Below, piece after piece: positions 6,809 through 10,457 of a stretch of DNA of 10,457 nucleotides. The stretch's first letter is position 1. Each line of letters begins with the position of its first letter. This stretch comes from Fusobacterium sp. (lineage in GTDB: Bacteria > Fusobacteriota > Fusobacteriia > Fusobacteriales > Fusobacteriaceae), in NCBI GenBank assembly GCA_018457305.1, contig JAGYHM010000041.1, forward strand, positions 1 through 10,457. The letters run 5' to 3'. The notes beneath the pieces are model-generated. The model did not search any database and was not told the origin of the DNA. It saw nothing but the letters and a program-made list of their open reading frames with translations. The position numbers were made by a program, and so were the translations under genes.

Positions 6809-8638
6809 TTATTTATTTTTTATCTCAGATGCTATAATTAACTTAGGTTCAAAGTTTCTTTCATTTATGTAATAAATTTTTTGATTTTTACCTATTTTAT
6901 TTTTTATAATTTCTTGAATTTCTTTTCCGAAATATTTTGGTATAATAGGCTTTATCCAATTACTGTAGTCGCCTGTAAAACATTTTATTTCTTCCTCTAT
7001 TTTTTCCAAATAATATGGCTGAAAATAAGTTGAAAGTATTTGCATACAGTTAAGAGCAATAGATGGAAACTGACTGTTTTCTTTTACTTCACTTTCTAAT
7101 TTATATTTCAAAAATTTCATAAATTCATTTTTTAAAACTTGGTTATAGTTGTTGTAACTAATGCCTCTATACCTACCCAAACTATCAACAAAATTAACGA
7201 AAGCAGGTATAAACGAGTTATTAGTGGGACTAGGAACAAAAAAATCATCAAAATTTCTGAAATTTCCTATAATTTCTAGAAAATATTTATCTGTTCCAAA
7301 ATTTATATTCATTCTTTCTATATGTATAATAATTGCATCTATTAATTTATTTTTAAATTTTTGCTTTTCTTTAGTAATTATTTCATTGATTCTTATTTTC
7401 TCAAGCTCATACTCTGCACCAGTAACTTCTTTTTTAGTATTAAGTATATCTATATTAGTTTTTTTATAAGTAATTACATAAGGTTTTTGAGACACTAGCT
7501 CTAAATATTTAAAACCTTCTACTTTTATATCTTTCAAAGTTAAATCTAATCTCTTTTTCCCAATATCATCTATCGCAATAAGCAAAACATTATTTTCTCG
7601 TTCAACCATAAAGATATGTTGGTCTATTATTTCGTAATATTCATCACCTAGCAATTTTATTCCCTCTAGTTGCATAAATAATGGTGCTGTATCTATTGTC
7701 AATAGAGGTAGTTCTATCTGCGCTGAAGGAGCTGCAAAATGTTTTGCTATTTGAACAAAGCCCTTTATACTATATTCGGGGATATTATCTAAGCTATATG
7801 GATAAAAAAGTAACATTAGCCCTTTCACTACATGTTTCACATTTTCAATAAGTCTTTTTGTAGGTAAATTACTTGTGTCAAAATCTATATCTGAGACTGA
7901 ATCATACTTATCTCTTAAACTAAATAGAAAATTTTTAAATTCTTCTCCATCTATTTCAGTTGAATTAGAAAATCCCTTTTTATTAAAAAATACTTCAAAA
8001 TGAGGTAAAAAAATATGTATCCTTTCAAAAAAAGCAGAGTCTTTATAAGGGAAATTTTTTGTTATAGTATTCCACTCCATACCAGAAAATATCTTCCCTT
8101 TTGTAATATAAGTATTAAAAATGAAGACTAGTGATGCTTTAAAATCTTTTTTTTTCTTATTGAATGCTTTAAATATTTTTTCTGTCATAATTCTTTTTAT
8201 AAATCCTAGTCCACTCTTAGTTTGTTCAGAAGAATCTGCTACTTCTTCAAATATAACGAGGTCTTCTGACATAATAGGTTTTTCTTCCGGATATCTTCTA
8301 TCTCCTCTTAATTTTGCTACTGTGGGAATTCCACTTTCACTAAAAATTTTAAGTAACCATTCAAAAACAAATGATTTTCCAGTTCCACCATCACCATATG
8401 CCATCAAATAACAGTTACAAAGAACAAGAGGCAATAGTTTCATAAGACTTATAATTTTGTAATATCCATTTTTATTTGTTACACCAAGAAAAGTATTCAA
8501 AAAAATAAAAATTTCTGAAGGTTTCTTATTAAATTCTTTAACTATTTTCTCATTTTCACTTTTTTTTACTTCTATCATTTTTTCCTCCAAAGTATTATCT
8601 ACAACAACATTTTCCGATTTTTTAATTTTTTTTTCCAT
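6809..8638 (-). CDS. BrxL-like AAA+ ATPase without a visible Lon protease domain
   Basis: A 609-aa cytoplasmic ATPase. Residues 1-45 are charged and probably flexible. The AAA+ core (about 60-310) has Walker A GDGGTGKS (82-89), Walker B LVIFEE (127-132, with a second acidic residue instead of DE), sensor-1 asparagine N175 (VFIFNT) and the arginine-finger region DSAFFERIHIFLP with R206. These segments, plus VKGLMLLFYP (271-280), follow the order and wording of BrxL, the Lon-related MCM-like ATPase of BREX defence (family wording: FDEVAG, VFVGN, DSAFFDRFHAY, SGLLKLLYP). The 300 C-terminal residues show no Lon Ser-Lys signature and look unrelated. Start ATG 8638 has AGGAGG. The gene is downstream of an 83-aa gene (18-base gap) and upstream of the excisionase-like gene (45-base gap), probably one operon. 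No other BREX gene is present, so element replication helicase or stand-alone interference factor are the main options. Confidence 0.75.
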   Translation of the reverse strand: MEKKIKKSENVVVDNTLEEKMIEVKKSENEKIVKEFNKKPSEIFIFLNTFLGVTNKNGYYKIISLMKLLPLVLCNCYLMAYGDGGTGKSFVFEWLLKIFSESGIPTVAKLRGDRRYPEEKPIMSEDLVIFEEVADSSEQTKSGLGFIKRIMTEKIFKAFNKKKKDFKASLVFIFNTYITKGKIFSGMEWNTITKNFPYKDSAFFERIHIFLPHFEVFFNKKGFSNSTEIDGEEFKNFLFSLRDKYDSVSDIDFDTSNLPTKRLIENVKHVVKGLMLLFYPYSLDNIPEYSIKGFVQIAKHFAAPSAQIELPLLTIDTAPLFMQLEGIKLLGDEYYEIIDQHIFMVERENNVLLIAIDDIGKKRLDLTLKDIKVEGFKYLELVSQKPYVITYKKTNIDILNTKKEVTGAEYELEKIRINEIITKEKQKFKNKLIDAIIIHIERMNINFGTDKYFLEIIGNFRNFDDFFVPSPTNNSFIPAFVNFVDSLGRYRGISYNNYNQVLKNEFMKFLKYKLESEVKENSQFPSIALNCMQILSTYFQPYYLEKIEEEIKCFTGDYSNWIKPIIPKYFGKEIQEIIKNKIGKNQKIYYINERNFEPKLIIASEIKNK

Positions 8639-8656
8639 TTTTTCCTCCTAAAAATT

Positions 8657-8908
8657 TTATAAATATAATGGTATTAGTAAGCCACTTTGTCCCTTATAGA
8701 AAAATTTAACAGATTCATTTTCGTTTTTTATAGAGTAAAGTTCTTTTACTGTTAATTCTTCCCTGCTGTAAATTCGTTTAAAAGTGATTGTATTTCCTAA
8801 AATAGTTGCTTCTGGAAAAAATCTAAATTTTTCAATCTCAGGCAAAGCATCAATTGTTAAAATATGATTTCCTTTTGAATACTCTATTTTATATGCATTT
8901 TTTGTCAT
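8657..8908 (-). CDS. Small protein of unknown function, first gene of the BrxL-like operon
   Basis: An 83-aa protein I do not recognise. It starts at ATG 8908 with AAGGAGG seven bases upstream, a strong signal. The sequence alternates hydrophobic and charged residues (YKIEYSKGNHILTIDALP, ATILGNTITFKRIYS, VKFFYKGQSGLLIPLYL), suggesting a small mostly beta-strand domain; there is no signal peptide, membrane segment, helix-turn-helix or cysteine. It ends 18 bases before the BrxL-like gene, so the two are probably co-transcribed and co-regulated. The pairing of a small protein with a BrxL-like ATPase resembles helper-plus-ATPase arrangements, but no function should be assumed. Confidence 0.75.
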   Translation of the reverse strand: MTKNAYKIEYSKGNHILTIDALPEIEKFRFFPEATILGNTITFKRIYSREELTVKELYSIKNENESVKFFYKGQSGLLIPLYL

Positions 8909-9092
8909 TTTAAAACCTCCTTATTCTTGTTTTTTTTCTAAAACTATACTATAATGCTTTCAAAACGAATGTATGACTAAAAGAATTTTAGACAATTATA
9001 GGTTAGCACATATGTTTATATATCTATGGGGTAAAATACCTTACAAAAAATAAGAAAGTATAAAAATATTGAAATTTGAAGGAGGGGTTTAT
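8909..9092. promoter_or_regulatory. Divergent control region between the minus-strand operon and the plus-strand gene
   Basis: This 184-base region holds the start signals of both transcripts. For the minus strand, TATAGT (8948-8953) and an overlapping second copy are plausible -10 boxes, with no good -35. For the plus strand, TAGACA (8989-8994) and TATGTT (9011-9016, spacer 16) are the best pair, which is weak. Two copies of GTTTATATATCTA lie at 9014 and 9087, the first overlapping the predicted plus-strand start of transcription. Weak promoters plus repeats suggest the region is controlled by a repressor or activator encoded elsewhere. Confidence 0.5.
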
Positions 9093-9099
9093 ATATCTA
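9014..9099. repeat. Pair of perfect 13-bp direct repeats, candidate operator
   Basis: GTTTATATATCTA occurs at 9014-9026 and 9087-9099, 73 bases apart start to start (about seven helical turns). The copies are in different codon phases, so the match does not come from repeated protein sequence. The second copy covers the expected start codon of the plus-strand gene. Low complexity (TATATAT core) makes chance possible, but a 13-bp perfect match within 90 bases at a regulatory position is notable. Confidence 0.5.
9081..9087 (+). promoter_or_regulatory. Strong ribosome binding site that points to an ATA start codon
   Basis: GGAGGGG at 9081-9087, preceded by GAA, is an excellent Shine-Dalgarno match. 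At the right spacing (five bases) the frame of the long downstream gene has ATA (9093-9095), not ATG, GTG or TTG. The next residues (TCT AAA AAA) are typical of a protein beginning Met-Ser-Lys-Lys, so ATA seems to stand in the place of the start codon. Confidence 0.6.
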
Positions 9100-10457
9100 A
9101 AAAAGTAGAGAATGAAATAGATAAAGTAATAAAAACACTAGAAAGACAAGAAGAAAAAAAAGAAGAAGTACAAAAAAGAGAAGAGAAAAAAAAGTTGGAT
9201 CATACTAAAGCTAATTATAAAGAACAATTAGAAAAAATTGGTTTTTATTTTAAAGATTCAGAATATTTAATAGAGGAGATAGATAACTTTTTAGAAGAGT
9301 TAATAGAGTTTAAAAATTCGGATGAAAAATTAACAAGTACAGTTAGTTCTTCTTTAAATACAGAAAGAAAACAGCAAAATCATTTACTTTTTGAAGATAT
9401 TCGTAACGGAGGAGATACTTCTCTGCTTATAGAAAAATATTTAGAAAATTCAGATGATAATTCTATACAATTAAGAACAGGAAATCTATTAGGTATAAAA
9501 GTTGGATTTAAAAATGAAACTCTTTCTGATAAATTTACTGTCGGGAAAAATAGTTTATTAGAACCTTTTCGTTTAGTTCCTGTTGTAGAAGAAAGAAAAA
9601 ATAATATAAAAACTTTAAAACTTGAAAAATTAATAATGTGTAGAAAAATTATAAGAAGTTGGAAAATAAGATATACAAATACAGATTATATAAGAAAAAA
9701 AGCTTCCTATTTAGAAAAGGTTAATTTTTTATTGAGATATATATCAAAAGGTAGCACAGAATATTTACCTGCATTAAGAAAAATGATAATAGAAGAAATT
9801 AATAGTTCAGAAGTAGTAAGTTTAAAAGAAAAAGTAGATTTTACTTATCTTGATAAAAAAATGAAAGATTGCTTAAATGAGAATAAATCATCTTCAGAAG
9901 GACTTACTAAATTAACAAAAAAAGGAAATATGACACTAGGTAAAAAGATAGAGAATAATAATATTGACGAAAGTCTTGAGACGGAGAACTTATTAAACTC
10001 AATAAGTACAATTTTTGAAGAAAGTTTCACAGAAATTTATTTTGATAGTATTGTACAACTTTTAGTGTATGATATTTTATATTATAATCTTAAAAAAGAA
10101 ATTAGAGACAAACTTTCTAATGTAATAGAAGAATTTTTAATATACTTTAAAAAATATCTTGATAAATTTTTAAAAGATGAAGAGATTAATAGTAAAAAAA
10201 AGAGTATTAGGTTAGATTTTATAAATTATTTAATACTGATAGAAAACTTAAATAAAGATTTCATAATTAACAAAAGAGAAAAAGAATTACCTCTTTGTTC
10301 AGTGAAGATATCTAATTTTGACAGAGAAAAACAGTTGCTATATTATATTTCCAAAAAATTGGAAAATGCTAGTGAAGAAGACTTAGAATCAAAAGTTGAA
10401 GTGTTTAACTTTTTAGACTTAGATATAATTAAAGAAAAAGTAAGTAAAAAGACAGGT
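9093..10457 (+). CDS. Large charged protein of unknown function (3' end cut by window; ATA start inferred)
   Basis: One frame is open for 455 codons from 9093 to the right edge with no stop, and the other two plus-strand frames are broken, so it is clearly coding. I do not recognise the family. The N-terminal 60 residues are almost all charged (ERQEEKKEEVQKREEKKK) and should form a coiled coil or long helix. A middle region contains LLGIKVGF, LLEPFRLVPVVEER and KLIMCRKIIRSWKIRY, followed by mostly helical lysine/glutamate-rich sequence (KKEIRDKLSNVIEEFLIYF). No membrane segment or catalytic motif is visible. The start is placed by the GGAGGGG site; alternatives are TTG 9069 (upstream of that site) and TTG 9195; the first in-frame ATG is only at 9636. 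It is transcribed divergently from the BrxL-like operon and is probably element cargo. Confidence 0.7.
   Translation, partial: MSKKVENEIDKVIKTLERQEEKKEEVQKREEKKKLDHTKANYKEQLEKIGFYFKDSEYLIEEIDNFLEELIEFKNSDEKLTSTVSSSLNTERKQQNHLLFEDIRNGGDTSLLIEKYLENSDDNSIQLRTGNLLGIKVGFKNETLSDKFTVGKNSLLEPFRLVPVVEERKNNIKTLKLEKLIMCRKIIRSWKIRYTNTDYIRKKASYLEKVNFLLRYISKGSTEYLPALRKMIIEEINSSEVVSLKEKVDFTYLDKKMKDCLNENKSSSEGLTKLTKKGNMTLGKKIENNNIDESLETENLLNSISTIFEESFTEIYFDSIVQLLVYDILYYNLKKEIRDKLSNVIEEFLIYFKKYLDKFLKDEEINSKKKSIRLDFINYLILIENLNKDFIINKREKELPLCSVKISNFDREKQLLYYISKKLENASEEDLESKVEVFNFLDLDIIKEKVSKKTG

Noticed and set aside
7726..7734. PSAQ in the BrxL-like protein (residues 304-307) as a Lon-type catalytic serine motif
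   Set aside because: The Lon motif needs PSAG in a protease domain after the AAA+ core and a partner lysine. Here the match falls in the helical end of the ATPase core where BrxL has an unrelated basic segment, and no lysine motif follows.
9012..9053. In-frame ATG leader ORF of 13 codons (ATG 9012, TAA 9051) ahead of the long plus-strand gene
   Set aside because: It has no proper ribosome binding site and lies in the first copy of the direct repeat. One stop codon separates it from the long frame, but the good binding site at 9081-9087 shows that translation is meant to begin later. A leader peptide or recent nonsense mutation cannot be excluded.
9076..9108. A AAA AAG slippery heptamer (9099-9105) directly before TAG in the neighbouring frame, possible -1 frameshift into the long gene
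   Set aside because: The frame shift direction would be correct, but the donor frame offers only a TTG located before the ribosome binding site and ten codons. In DNA this rich in A such heptamers are common.

Overview
The window is very AT-rich, with AGGAGG-type ribosome binding sites and closely packed genes. Together with the gene types, this suggests a low-GC anaerobe, most likely a fusobacterium (Fusobacterium or a relative). That assignment is inferred from composition and gene style; no marker gene is present to prove it.

Positions 1-5113 look like ordinary chromosome. The left end is inside an operon for an ABC importer of the sugar/nucleoside (RbsA/NupO-like) class: a double-ATPase subunit cut by the window edge, two different BPD_transp_2-type permeases, and a small membrane-anchored protein. 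Overlapping or near-touching ends suggest translational coupling, and the operon ends at a clear hairpin terminator (3834-3868). A separate gene with its own extended -10 promoter follows. It encodes a PLP-dependent class V aminotransferase of the cysteine-desulfurase type with all key residues.

Positions 5114-5433 form a dense 320-base junction. It holds a near-consensus promoter reading into a short segment that ends in a strong terminator hairpin (a candidate small RNA of about 80 nt), four copies of GTAGCCAAC spaced exactly 11 bp apart (candidate arm-type sites for the integrase), and the integrase terminator on the minus strand.

From about 5270 to the right edge the DNA looks like an integrated mobile element whose left end is here and whose right end lies outside the window. 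Going leftward on the minus strand it carries an 83-aa protein of unknown function, a 609-aa AAA+ ATPase whose core matches BrxL (the Lon-like ATPase of BREX phage defence) but without a visible Lon protease domain, a 58-aa helix-turn-helix excisionase-like protein, and a complete tyrosine integrase. Divergently, on the plus strand, a long unrecognised reading frame begins near 9093 and runs off the right edge without a stop. It has a strong ribosome binding site but no ATG, GTG or TTG at the right distance; the expected start codon is ATA. That site lies inside one of two perfect 13-bp direct repeats in the divergent control region.

Working model: integrase and excisionase-like protein move the element, and the BrxL-like ATPase plus the 83-aa protein form an operon for either element replication (MCM-like helicase role) or host/phage interference. 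The large plus-strand protein is a partner of unknown role. The function of this cargo is inference.
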